From JTS-RE37 sp041744575 (lineage in GTDB: Bacteria; Bacteroidota; Bacteroidia; Flavobacteriales; Flavobacteriaceae), in assembly GCA_041744575.1 (NCBI GenBank), contig JBGTKP010000021.1, positions 1-64,000 on the forward strand: a DNA stretch of 64,000 bases, given 5' to 3'. The first letter of the stretch is position 1; every line of letters begins with the position of its first letter. Positions 32,822 to 42,036 of the stretch are shown piece by piece. Under the pieces are notes generated by a model. That model was not told where the DNA came from. It searched no databases and was given only the letters and a program-made list of their open reading frames with translations. A program made the translations under genes and the position numbers.

Positions 32822-35566
32822 ATGCAAAGTTTCCTGGAAGAAGTAGTGGAAGACATCTGGCAAAAGTATGGCTCCACAGATGACCTCATCTTTATCCTGC
32901 CAAGTAAACGTGCCGGGAATTATTTAAAAAAGTGCCTCGCTAAGACAGCAGCGGTCTCCGTATTTTCTCCGGATATCTTTAGTACAGAATCATTTGTTGA
33001 ATCCATTTCAGGCCTGAAACCCGCCTCAGCTATCCTGCAGCAATTTGAGTTGTACATGGCCTACCTGGAGCATCTTCCGGGCAACAAAGAATCCTTTTTG
33101 TCCTTCTCGAAATGGGGCCGGATCCTGCTCCAGGATTTCAGTGAGGTGGATCGGTATCTTGTTCCCCCTGCAGAAATATTCAATTATCTGTCAGCGATTC
33201 AGGAGGTGAATCACTGGTATCTACAGGCGGAGAAAACAGAAATGATGAATGAGTATATAAAGTTCTGGAACAATCTGGAATCCCTCTATCGTCATTTCAA
33301 TGGTCGACTCTTATCAAAGGGCCTTGGTCATCAGGGTCTGATTTACAGGACGGCCTGTGATAACATTACCTCCTATTTGTCTTCAGTATCGCAGAAAAAG
33401 CACATCTTCGTTGGTTTTAACGCCCTGAATAAGTCAGAATCCCTGATAATTGAGAAAATTCTTCAGTCCCCCGGCTCAGATATTTATTGGGATGTTGATA
33501 CCTATTTCATCGAGGATCCAATCCACGATGCAGGGTTCTTTATAAGGCAACATCAACGGGAATGGTCCTATTTTAGAAATACCCCCTTAAAAGGACTTAG
33601 CTCTTTTTTTCTGAATAAAAAAAATATACGTGTTGTGGGCGTGCCCCGGCAGATTTCTCAGGTAAAATATGTCGGATCACTACTGAATGAGCTTGAGCAT
33701 AACGGACTTGGAGACCTCCGCAATACCGCCATAGTTCTGGGCGACGAAAGTCTGCTCAATCCTTTGTTGAACGGCATTCCCGATTCGATCAGCAAGGTCA
33801 ATATTACTATGGGCTATCCTTTGGCCAAAACGCCAATCGCCGGGATGTTTGAGCAGTTTTTTGAGCTTTACCTCCATCCGGATAAAGAAGGTTGGTCTTC
33901 TAACGAGGTATTTGCTTTCCTAACCCACAATTTAATACAGCAGTCCATTCCCGATAAAGATGTGTCAAAATTATTGAAGGTGCGACAAGCGGCCAAAACA
34001 AGTCAGTTGAGATGGATTGACCTGGGCCAGATGAAAGCATTTCAGACCCGCTTCGAAATCAATTTGTCGCACTTGTTTTTTGAGACCCCGGTTCGGCCGG
34101 CGACCTTTATTACAAGATGTCTGGAACTCATAGGCCATATCCGCGCCAATGCCGGGGAGCAAAAGAACCATTTAATTCTGGAATACCTTTATCGCTTCTA
34201 TACACTTCTGAACCAACTACAGGAAATGCTTCTGACATTTCCCTATATCAATGACCTGCGAACGCTTTACAGCCTTTTTAAGGAATTGGCAGATGTGGAA
34301 ACAGTAGACTTTAGGGGCGAGCCATTTGAAGGTATTCAGATCATGGGAATGCTGGAAAGCAGGAACTTAGATTTTGAAACCGTGATCATTACATCGGTGA
34401 ACGAAGGAATACTCCCCTCGGGTAAATCGAATAATTCGTTTATTCCGTTTGATGTCAAAAAACAATACGGTCTACCCACCTACAAAGAGAAAGATGCCGT
34501 ATACACCTATCATTTTTATCGATTGCTTCAACGGGCTGCCAATATATTTATCGTATACAATACACAGCCTGATGTCTTGGAAGGAGGCGAAAGGAGCAGG
34601 TTCATTTCTCAATTATTGCTTGATGAAAACCGCCCCGGAGATGTAACTCATATTCTTGCCACTCCTGAATTACAAACGGCTGTGAATCCTTTGCAAAGGA
34701 TTGTAAAAGATCAGGAATTAATGCAGCGCCTGAAACTGATTGCCTCGTCTGGTATCTCGCCAAGTGCCCTATCCAGCTATATCAGGAATCCAATCGGCTT
34801 TTATAAGCAAAGCATTCTGGGCGTAAGGGAAGATCCCGGTATCGAAGGGTCTATGGGGGCCAATACGTTTGGCACTCTGATCCATCATTCCATGGAGGAA
34901 TTATACAGGCCTTCTGTGGGCCGATTCCTGACTGCTGATGGCTTAAAAAAGCTGTTTCCGCTGATTGAGACAGTGGTAACGGCTAATTTCGCGGCGATGT
35001 ACCCCGAAGAAAAAAGCCGCAAGGGGAAATATCTTATCGCCTTCCACGTGATTGTCCGTTATTTAAGCAATTTTATACAAATGGAAATCGAATCTGTGGA
35101 ACACCACCAGATTAAAATCCTGGCACTCGAAGAAAAATGCACCCTGTCTCTGAATATTTCAGGAATTTCATTTCCTGTCCTGTTAAAAGGAAACATTGAC
35201 AGAATCGAAGAAAGAGATGGCATTCTACGTATTGTGGATTACAAAACGGGTAGTGTCCAGGTCTCGCAGCTAGCAATTATCGACTGGGAAGAAATTATCA
35301 GGGATCCCAATCTCGACAAAGCCTTTCAACTTCTCTGTTATGCCCTTCTATACGGAGAAAATGGACCTTCTATGGAGGCAGGGATCATTCCGTTTAAAAA
35401 TCTGAGCCTTGGATGGATACCGCTCAGCGGTAAGGAAAAAAAGGGGGGTATTGCCACCTCAATGCTGATTGATGGTGCCATCCTTGGATTATTCCGGGAG
35501 CAACTTGCAAAACTGCTCGTGGAGATATTCAATCCTCTCATAGATTTTATCGAATCGGAAGGGTGA
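32822..35566 (+). CDS. AddB-like PD-(D/E)XK nuclease with inactive helicase fold
   Basis: A 914-residue protein. The N-terminus reads LIFILPSKRAGNYLKKCLA, where a helicase P-loop would be, but lacks a Walker A. MGMLESRNLDFETVIITSVN resembles helicase motif IV. The C-terminal nuclease has LIHHSMEELY, NIDRIEERDG and IVDYKTGSVQ, the PD-(D/E)XK signature. This is the AddB pattern; the cysteines of an AddB iron-sulfur cluster are not obvious. It would work with the AddA-like helicase three genes upstream. ATG at 32822 is preferred over an upstream TTG. The convergent SDR stop follows directly. Confidence 0.85.
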   Translation: MQSFLEEVVEDIWQKYGSTDDLIFILPSKRAGNYLKKCLAKTAAVSVFSPDIFSTESFVESISGLKPASAILQQFELYMAYLEHLPGNKESFLSFSKWGRILLQDFSEVDRYLVPPAEIFNYLSAIQEVNHWYLQAEKTEMMNEYIKFWNNLESLYRHFNGRLLSKGLGHQGLIYRTACDNITSYLSSVSQKKHIFVGFNALNKSESLIIEKILQSPGSDIYWDVDTYFIEDPIHDAGFFIRQHQREWSYFRNTPLKGLSSFFLNKKNIRVVGVPRQISQVKYVGSLLNELEHNGLGDLRNTAIVLGDESLLNPLLNGIPDSISKVNITMGYPLAKTPIAGMFEQFFELYLHPDKEGWSSNEVFAFLTHNLIQQSIPDKDVSKLLKVRQAAKTSQLRWIDLGQMKAFQTRFEINLSHLFFETPVRPATFITRCLELIGHIRANAGEQKNHLILEYLYRFYTLLNQLQEMLLTFPYINDLRTLYSLFKELADVETVDFRGEPFEGIQIMGMLESRNLDFETVIITSVNEGILPSGKSNNSFIPFDVKKQYGLPTYKEKDAVYTYHFYRLLQRAANIFIVYNTQPDVLEGGERSRFISQLLLDENRPGDVTHILATPELQTAVNPLQRIVKDQELMQRLKLIASSGISPSALSSYIRNPIGFYKQSILGVREDPGIEGSMGANTFGTLIHHSMEELYRPSVGRFLTADGLKKLFPLIETVVTANFAAMYPEEKSRKGKYLIAFHVIVRYLSNFIQMEIESVEHHQIKILALEEKCTLSLNISGISFPVLLKGNIDRIEERDGILRIVDYKTGSVQVSQLAIIDWEEIIRDPNLDKAFQLLCYALLYGENGPSMEAGIIPFKNLSLGWIPLSGKEKKGGIATSMLIDGAILGLFREQLAKLLVEIFNPLIDFIESEG

Positions 35567-36280
35567 CTACTTGGTATCCGGTCGGCTTGGCCGCACTTCT
35601 ATTTTGCTGGGCAACGTCCTGGGGTGCATTCGCAACAGATCCACAACCAGTTCCCCGATATCTTCGGGCTGAATCTTCCAGTCATCCTCCTCTGAAGGGG
35701 TGTGTCCGGAAAAATGGGTAGCCACTGAACCGGGCATAATTGTCGTGACCTTTATGTCATATTTTCTGAGATCAAGCATGGCGGCCTGGGTGAATCCTAC
35801 CACACCAAATTTGGAGGCATTATATCCTGCTCCCCCAGCAAAAAAATTGGTCCCCGCCAGGCTGGCCAGAGTGATGTAATAGCCTTTGGATAACTTTAAG
35901 GATGCTACAGCAGCCTTCAAGGTGTGAAACACCCCAGTTAAATTCGTATGTATCATGGCGTTCCAATCCTCCAGCTCCAGGGAATCCACCGGCGCAAAAT
36001 ATCCCAGCCCGGCATTGGCAAGAACCACATCAAGTTGGCCCCATTTATCAAGAATTTGACGGACCGCCCTTTGCTCATCCTCATATCGGGTTACATCAGA
36101 TTTAATTGCAAGTACTTCCCCGGCCGTTGCGAGGCTGGCCGCAGCCTCCTCTACCGTCTTCTGATCCCTCCCGCTAATGGCAACATGCATGCCAGCATTT
36201 AAAAGAGTCCGGGCAATTCCAAATCCGATCCCCCGGGTCCCTCCTGTAATATAAACTACCTTGTTCTTTAAATCTTTCAT
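35567..36280 (-). CDS. Short-chain dehydrogenase/reductase
   Basis: A 237-residue classical SDR. The cofactor motif GGTRGIGFGIA is near residue 13, NAGLGY near 89, and the catalytic Ser, Tyr and Lys are in TLASLAGTNF and GYNASKFGVVG. The C-terminus contains IMPGSVATHFSGH. SDRs of this layout reduce or oxidise alcohols and ketones with NAD(P); the substrate is unknown. The stop abuts the AddB-like stop on the other strand. The upstream region marks the start of a conspicuously A+T-rich stretch. Confidence 0.92.
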   Translation of the reverse strand: MKDLKNKVVYITGGTRGIGFGIARTLLNAGMHVAISGRDQKTVEEAAASLATAGEVLAIKSDVTRYEDEQRAVRQILDKWGQLDVVLANAGLGYFAPVDSLELEDWNAMIHTNLTGVFHTLKAAVASLKLSKGYYITLASLAGTNFFAGGAGYNASKFGVVGFTQAAMLDLRKYDIKVTTIMPGSVATHFSGHTPSEEDDWKIQPEDIGELVVDLLRMHPRTLPSKIEVRPSRPDTK

Positions 36281-36412
36281 AGTTGTAAATTTTCACTAAA
36301 TTATAATCAAGAAATTGACCTATAAAAAGCTATGTAAACTACAATGCTCATTTCATTTCTCATAAATTATGAATAATACAAATTTCCTAAATTTACATTA
36401 ACTACATGTAAT

Positions 36413-38086
36413 ATGGATAACAACAGTAAGCACGAATTAGAAAAAAATTCCTTGAAGAAGAAGATTTCTCTCTTAAAGAAGAAACGTAGAATGCTTTTAG
36501 ATGAGAATGGTTCCTTGAAAAATCAGGTGTCGTATAATAATACTTTAATTAGCAATCGTATAAATAATCTTGAAACAAAAATCGACAATAATAAAAATAA
36601 AAATTTCGGTAGAAAATTTATTAAACTCGGCACATTTATTACCGCAGTCCTTGCCGCATGTATTATTCTTTTTCAAACTATCATCATGCATAATCAAAGT
36701 AATATTTTTAAAAAACAAACAGATTTGATTAGTAGACAAAACGACTTATTCTCAAATCAGAATGATAAATTCGATAGTCAGAATGAATTATTTGAAAGTC
36801 AAAACATTCTTGTTGAAATTCAAAATCAATTGGTTGAGCTACAAAATGAGAAAACCGATTTACAAAACCTATTAATCGAAGCACAAAATGGTCTTTTTAA
36901 TTATCAAAATAAAAGAATTGATCAGCAAACCAACTTACTAGAAGCCGATAGAAGAGGTTCTCTAGTCTTCCTTTTCAATAATGTTTTAGACAGAATTGAT
37001 GACGAATTAAAAGATTCGTTGAATAATTCTAGAATCCTAAGCCCCCAATTAATAGGGAGAATAATCTCCCTTAGCCAAGCTTTAAAACCTTACAAATATC
37101 TTCAAAATGATACAATAATTAAAAAAGCAGTAAGTCCAGAAAGGGGCCAGCTCTTTTTATCCTTAGTTAATAGTCATTTGAATGATGAAACCCTTTTGTC
37201 TATTTTTCAGAAAGCCAATTTCAAAAGTTCTGAAATTATTGGAGGCTATTTTGAAGGCGCATATTTAATAGGCCTTGATCTGTCAAATTCTGTTCTGGAT
37301 TCATCCAACTTCAATCAAGTACAATTTAAAGAGGTTAAGCTAAATGGAGCAAGTCTAAGAAATGTAAAATTGAATAATGCAAAATTTACAAAAACTTATT
37401 TGGTAAATACAAATATGACGGGTATTCAAGGGACTTCTTTAACATTTCATGGTTCTATTCTACGCAATACTAATTTTACAAATGCCAATTTGTCGAGAAG
37501 TAATTTTACCAACGGTCATTATACAAAGGTTTTTTTTGGTGAAGAAAATGAATATCCGGATGGGATACCGACAATAGAAGAGCAGCAAATCATACTGAAC
37601 AAAGAGAAAGATTTTAACCTAATAATCGGACAGCACAGAACATATAAAGGCAAAGCTGAATATGAAGGAAGGGAATTTCTGCACATTGTTTCCAATAAAA
37701 TTACTGAAAGCATCATAGCTGGAAGTAATGTAATAGAACAGGGAAATTTTACTGACGCTATTTTAGAAGGTTCTAACTTTGATAGTTTCGTTTTTGAGAA
37801 TTGTGAATTTCTCAACTCCCGGCTTGGAGGTATTAAATTTAAGGGATGTGTAATACAAAACACTTACTTCAATAAATCAAGAATTGATAAATCTAGTTTT
37901 GAAGAAAATTTCTTTAGCAAAGCGGTGCCAATGGCAATCGGATCTTATTATCGATTAATATATGACCCTTCTTTTGAGAAGTATATTGATCGTGACAATT
38001 TCCGATCAAATAAAGATTACATGAAAAGTCTGGAATGGAATAAGGAAAAATCAAATTATTTAGAAGTTATAAATACTTACGATTAA
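36413..38086 (+). CDS. Membrane-anchored coiled-coil and pentapeptide-repeat protein, A+T-rich
   Basis: A 557-residue protein of unknown function. A basic coiled-coil head (about 5-60), one membrane helix at about 70-91, then a run of Gln-Asn-marked heptads at about 102-178. A helical linker follows, with pentapeptide-repeat blocks at about 276-372 and 430-500 (for example LNGASLRNVKLNNAKF). Base composition and codon use are clearly more A+T-rich than in all neighbours, which suggests horizontal transfer. It stands alone between the SDR gene and tRNA-Ala. The heptads suggest oligomerisation. No catalytic motif is visible. Confidence 0.85.
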   Translation: MDNNSKHELEKNSLKKKISLLKKKRRMLLDENGSLKNQVSYNNTLISNRINNLETKIDNNKNKNFGRKFIKLGTFITAVLAACIILFQTIIMHNQSNIFKKQTDLISRQNDLFSNQNDKFDSQNELFESQNILVEIQNQLVELQNEKTDLQNLLIEAQNGLFNYQNKRIDQQTNLLEADRRGSLVFLFNNVLDRIDDELKDSLNNSRILSPQLIGRIISLSQALKPYKYLQNDTIIKKAVSPERGQLFLSLVNSHLNDETLLSIFQKANFKSSEIIGGYFEGAYLIGLDLSNSVLDSSNFNQVQFKEVKLNGASLRNVKLNNAKFTKTYLVNTNMTGIQGTSLTFHGSILRNTNFTNANLSRSNFTNGHYTKVFFGEENEYPDGIPTIEEQQIILNKEKDFNLIIGQHRTYKGKAEYEGREFLHIVSNKITESIIAGSNVIEQGNFTDAILEGSNFDSFVFENCEFLNSRLGGIKFKGCVIQNTYFNKSRIDKSSFEENFFSKAVPMAIGSYYRLIYDPSFEKYIDRDNFRSNKDYMKSLEWNKEKSNYLEVINTYD

Positions 38087-38137
38087 TACGGAAAATGGGT
38101 GAAAAAATATTTAAAAATTTAGAATTAATACTATATG

Positions 38138-38164
38138 AAAAACCCTTCTAATTAATTAGAAGGG
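38138..38164 (-). terminator. Terminator downstream of tRNA-Ala
   Basis: CCCTTCTAAT (38143-38152) pairs with ATTAGAAGGG (38155-38164). On the minus strand five T follow. It lies directly behind the tRNA 3' end; on the plus strand no T-run follows, so the A+T-rich gene is less well terminated. Confidence 0.8.
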
Positions 38165-38169
38165 CTAGT

Positions 38170-38245
<76 letters not shown>

Positions 38246-38360
38246 TAGTTGTTTTTCTGGCCCTGGAATAACTAAATCAATACTTCAGCTTAAAGGAGGG
38301 GTCAAAGAAACTAATTTTTGCAAACGTATCAAAATCGATCCCTATATATTTTCAGGTGCC

Positions 38361-39158
38361 TCAGAACTTCTTCACACTCAAAACAAGCACGGGAATTCTG
38401 GCATAAAACTCTGATTTCGGAATAGTGCTTTTTTCCCACAGATTACTGAAAAAGCCTCTTTTTCTTCGAAACACACATAACAAATCCGGATGCTGTGACT
38501 GCAGGTGCTCCAGTACCCCGAGGTAGGTAGTGGCATGTTCTGTAATCGTCAATTGAGAGCTTATGTCCATTAAGGCGACATTTATTTTCAGGTCATCTTC
38601 CGTATAACCGGGATTCTTTACCAGCAACAGATTGACTTTCGACTGGAACCGGTCTTTGATAGTTTTGAGCGGATCAAGCACTTTTTTGCCTTTCAGTACA
38701 CCGGAGCTAAATGCTGTCAGAATGGTGCCAAATTTCTGAAAGACCGTTCCCTTCGGAACAATAAGGGTGGGAATGTTGGTGCGTTTAACTATTCTGCCTG
38801 TGGTATACCCCAGGTAGAGTTCTTCACGGATTTCGTTGCTGCGTGGGGCAACAATGATCAGATCAATCCCGGTCGTATCATTAATCTCCTTTAGTCCGTC
38901 CACCAGGTCGCCATTGTAGGTGGTGGTTTTTATGACTACTTCCTTTGGATCTACCTTCTCAATAACTTCCCGAAGATAATCTTCACTGCTCTTAGCCACT
39001 TTTTTACCGATATTCGTAAGATCACCAGCGCCACTGGTAACTGTGAATACCCCCATGACATAGAGCTGCGAAGAAAATTCAGTCGCAAAATCCACTGCAT
39101 ACTGCAAGGTTTCGTGAGAATCCGGAGAGGTGCCAATGGGTACCAGAATGTTCTTCAT
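38361..39158 (-). CDS. Universal stress protein, tandem domain
   Basis: A 265-residue protein with two UspA-type domains. The first opens NILVPIGTSPDSHETLQYAV and ends with the ATP-binding pattern GYTTGRIVKRTNIPTLIVPKG. The second, from about residue 145, is diverged and ends RIPVLVLSVKKF. UspA proteins bind ATP or act as stress sensors in the cytoplasm; precise roles vary. It diverges from the acetyltransferase gene, with about 50 bases between the starts. No strong promoter motif is visible there. Confidence 0.9.
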   Translation of the reverse strand: MKNILVPIGTSPDSHETLQYAVDFATEFSSQLYVMGVFTVTSGAGDLTNIGKKVAKSSEDYLREVIEKVDPKEVVIKTTTYNGDLVDGLKEINDTTGIDLIIVAPRSNEIREELYLGYTTGRIVKRTNIPTLIVPKGTVFQKFGTILTAFSSGVLKGKKVLDPLKTIKDRFQSKVNLLLVKNPGYTEDDLKINVALMDISSQLTITEHATTYLGVLEHLQSQHPDLLCVFRRKRGFFSNLWEKSTIPKSEFYARIPVLVLSVKKF

Positions 39159-39210
39159 AGGGATTACAATTTTATACTATAAATGTAGGGTTTTAATTAT
39201 CATTTCGTAT

Positions 39211-39711
39211 ATGATGAGACGTGCAAAGATACCGGAAATCCCTGAAATTCTGGCAATAGCGCAAGCTTGTGCAGCATTTATGGCCGAACAGGGAATATAC
39301 CAGTGGAATGCCTATTATCCCTCCCTGAAAATTTTTGAAGAGGATCTCTTTCGCAATGAACTTTATGTATTTGAAGAAAAAGATATCGTTCTGGGTACGG
39401 TTACCATGTCAGCTAAGATGGATATCGAGTATGGTAATGTAGACTGGTTGACACCTACCTCCCGGCACATATATATCCATAGATTGGCAGTACATCCGCG
39501 GAAACAGGGCAATGGTTACGCAAGACAAATAATGGATTTTGCAGAAGCTTATGCGAGAGACCAGGGCGTTGTTTCAATACGTCTGGATACCTTTAGCCAG
39601 AATAAAAGAAATCAGAAGTTTTATGAACAGCGCGGGTATTCAAAATTAGGTGATGTATATTTCCCGCAACAGAGTGAATTTCCTTTTTACTGTTATGAAC
39701 TTGTATTATAA
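39211..39711 (+). CDS. GNAT-family N-acetyltransferase
   Basis: A 166-residue acetyltransferase. The acetyl-CoA binding motif A is IHRLAVHPRKQGNGYARQIM near residue 90, followed by the C-terminal FYEQRGYSKLGDVYF strand-helix-strand. The N-terminus RRAKIPEIPEILAIAQACAA is typical of the family. ATG at 39211 or the next codon (39214) fits; the frame is open farther upstream but would overlap the divergent stress-protein gene. The acceptor is unknown. The MATE gene starts 9 bases after the stop. Confidence 0.88.
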   Translation: MMRRAKIPEIPEILAIAQACAAFMAEQGIYQWNAYYPSLKIFEEDLFRNELYVFEEKDIVLGTVTMSAKMDIEYGNVDWLTPTSRHIYIHRLAVHPRKQGNGYARQIMDFAEAYARDQGVVSIRLDTFSQNKRNQKFYEQRGYSKLGDVYFPQQSEFPFYCYELVL

Positions 39712-39720
39712 CGCTGCTTC

Positions 39721-41055
39721 TTGAAAGGTCCCGTTTCGCTAAAAGCAATTAATAATCTCGCGATTCCGGCAACCATAGCCGGAATTGCTGAACCTGTCCT
39801 TTCCATCACCGACACGGCCATTGTCGGTAATATTCCCTATGACGGGCTGGAATCACTGGCCGCAGCCGGTATTGTAGGTTCGTTCTTGTCCATGCTCGTC
39901 TGGATTCTCGGACAGACCCGCAGTGCCATTTCTGCCATCCTGTCACAAAATCTGGGAGCAGGCAGATTAGATGAGGTGAGGAGTCTGCCGGGACAGGCTA
40001 TTTGCTTCAACCTCGGCTTAAGCATGATTGTGCTCTTGTCCACCATTTTTATTGTGGATGATATTTTTAGATTGTTAAATGCTTCCGGGAAAATATTGAC
40101 GTATTGTATTTCTTATTATTCCATCCGCGTCTGGGGCTTTCCCCTCACCCTCTTCGTCTTTGCAGTCATGGGCATCTTTACGGGGTTGCAAAACACCTTC
40201 TTTCCTATGATCATTGCGCTTACAGGTGCGCTGCTGAATGTGGGTCTGGACTTTTTGCTGGTATACGGAATTGACGGATACATAGACCCCATGTACCTGG
40301 AAGGTGCCGCCTGGGCCAGTCTGATATCCCAGGGAGTCATGGCTGTAATGGCCTATATATTACTGCGATGGAAAACAACAATCCGTTTGATACCCGCGTT
40401 GCCTATACATCCGGAACTGAATCGACTTGTACTTATGAGTCTGAACCTGTTCATCCGTTCCCTGGCTTTGAATACAGCGTTGATTCTTGCCGTGAGGGAG
40501 GCCACGGCCCTTGGCGACCGGTATATTGCCGCACATACCATTGCCATTAATTTGTGGCTGTTCGCTGCTTTCTTCGTGGATGGATACGGAGCGGCAGGCA
40601 ATATCATGGGCGGTAGGATGCTGGGTGCCAGAGACTACGGCGGTCTCTGGCGCCTTGCCGCAAAAATTACTTGGTGCGGCGTAGCTGTAAGCCTGCTGAT
40701 GATGCTTTTGGGCTTCCTGTTCTATGAACAGGTGGGACTTATGTTTTCTAATGAAACCATTGTCCTGGAAACGTTTTATTCTATATTTTTCATTGTCATT
40801 CTTGCCCTGCCTATGAACAGCGTAGCATTTGTCCTTGACGGACTCTTCAAAGGTCTGGGAGAGATGCGGTATCTCAGGAATGTTCTTTTGAGTGCCACGC
40901 TGGGAGGCTTTGTACCCGTACTGTTCGCGGGCCGAATCTTCAACCTGGGACTGCATGGGATCTGGATCGCCTTTGTGGTATGGATGCTCATAAGGAGCAT
41001 TGCCCTGGTCCTTAAGTTCAGACAAAAATTTCGGCCGCTTTTGCAAAAGGCTTAA
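39721..41055 (+). CDS. MATE-family efflux transporter, DinF-like
   Basis: A 444-residue membrane transporter with about 12 helices. The N-terminus reads SLKAINNLAIPATIAGIAEP, then SITDTAIVGNIPYDG, the standard first-helix signature of the DinF/NorM superfamily. MATE pumps export drugs or metabolites using sodium or proton gradients. The start is TTG at 39721; no ATG or GTG lies in frame nearby. The tight 9-base spacing to the acetyltransferase gene suggests cotranscription. The substrate is unknown. Confidence 0.92.
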   Translation: MKGPVSLKAINNLAIPATIAGIAEPVLSITDTAIVGNIPYDGLESLAAAGIVGSFLSMLVWILGQTRSAISAILSQNLGAGRLDEVRSLPGQAICFNLGLSMIVLLSTIFIVDDIFRLLNASGKILTYCISYYSIRVWGFPLTLFVFAVMGIFTGLQNTFFPMIIALTGALLNVGLDFLLVYGIDGYIDPMYLEGAAWASLISQGVMAVMAYILLRWKTTIRLIPALPIHPELNRLVLMSLNLFIRSLALNTALILAVREATALGDRYIAAHTIAINLWLFAAFFVDGYGAAGNIMGGRMLGARDYGGLWRLAAKITWCGVAVSLLMMLLGFLFYEQVGLMFSNETIVLETFYSIFFIVILALPMNSVAFVLDGLFKGLGEMRYLRNVLLSATLGGFVPVLFAGRIFNLGLHGIWIAFVVWMLIRSIALVLKFRQKFRPLLQKA

Positions 41056-41098
41056 TTTAGCAGGTTGAATGCCATTGATCCCACTAATTCCCTGCAGA

Positions 41099-41872
41099 AT
41101 GACTACAGATCGAATTAACGGAAGTCTCTACCTCAAAATCAGCGGGCGCGTTGCTATTTTGGAATTCGGACATCCCGCGGGGAATTCCTTTGTCCGGGGG
41201 CTTCTGAATCGTTTGACTGAGGCCATAGAGAACTTGTCTGAAGATGAGGAAGTCCTGGTTATTATCCTTCAGTCCGAAGGGGATCGTGCCTTTTGTTCCG
41301 GGGCTTCCCTGGATGAAATGTCCGCTATTTCAAATTCAGAGGAAGGCACTCATTTTTTCAGGGGGTTCGCAGACCTGATCAATGTAATGAGGTTGTGTAA
41401 AAAGCCCATCATAGGTAGGGTTCAGGGCAAGGTGGTTGGTGGCGGTGTGGGCCTGACCGCAGCATGTGATTATGTTTATGCTACGGTATCGGCCTCGATC
41501 CGGCTCTCGGAAATAAGTATAGGTATTGCCCCACTGGTCATTGCCCCTGCCGTGGAACGAAAAGTGGGCATCTCAGGCCTGGCCGAGCTGTCCCTGGCTC
41601 CGAAGGAATGGAAAAACGCCTATTGGGGAAAAGAAAAGGGGCTATACTCAGAAGTGTTTGAAGATATCAAGGACTTGGACCAGGAGCTGTACTTCTTCGC
41701 TAAATCACTGTCCGAATATAGTCCACAAGCAGTGGCCGCCTTAAAAAACACCCTCTGGGAGGGCACTTCCCACTGGGAGTCGCTTTTACCGGAAAGGGCC
41801 GAACAATCAGGCAGGCTGGCCTTGTCTGAATTTGCAAAAATGGCCTTGCAGAAAATTAAAAATAAGGAATAG
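41099..41872 (+). CDS. Enoyl-CoA hydratase/isomerase family protein
   Basis: A 257-residue crotonase-fold protein. The oxyanion-hole segments are DRAFCSGASLDEM and KPIIGRVQGKVVGGGVGL, followed by TAACDYVYA. One catalytic Glu is present in RLSEISIGIAP. The other position, Glu in many hydratases, is Gly here (GGGVGL). That pattern fits methylglutaconyl-CoA hydratase-like members better than classic enoyl-CoA hydratase. ATG at 41099 gives MTTDRINGSLYL; an upstream ATG at 41069 adds ten unlikely residues. Confidence 0.85.
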   Translation: MTTDRINGSLYLKISGRVAILEFGHPAGNSFVRGLLNRLTEAIENLSEDEEVLVIILQSEGDRAFCSGASLDEMSAISNSEEGTHFFRGFADLINVMRLCKKPIIGRVQGKVVGGGVGLTAACDYVYATVSASIRLSEISIGIAPLVIAPAVERKVGISGLAELSLAPKEWKNAYWGKEKGLYSEVFEDIKDLDQELYFFAKSLSEYSPQAVAALKNTLWEGTSHWESLLPERAEQSGRLALSEFAKMALQKIKNKE

Positions 41873-41886
41873 CAATAATTAAATAT

Positions 41887-41985
41887 ATGGATGGGAATTT
41901 CATATTTCTGATTGTCGCACTATTTGTAGTGGTCGTATATGTGATCAACCGGATGCGTGGCAATAGTAGACACAGAAAAAAGTAA
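41887..41985 (+). CDS. Putative 32-residue single-pass membrane peptide
   Basis: A short frame starting ATG at 41887, 14 bases after the hydratase stop, and ending TAA at 41983-41985. The product is an uncharged helix, FIFLIVALFVVVVYVI, followed by a strongly basic tail, NRMRGNSRHRKK. That is a classic small inner-membrane peptide layout with a positive-inside tail. No ribosome site is obvious, but these are weak in Bacteroidota. Function unknown; it could be a spurious frame. Confidence 0.5.
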   Translation: MDGNFIFLIVALFVVVVYVINRMRGNSRHRKK

Positions 41986-42036
41986 TCCAGCCTCAGGCAG
42001 TCCTAGGCAACCCATATCCCATTTATCCATGAGGTC

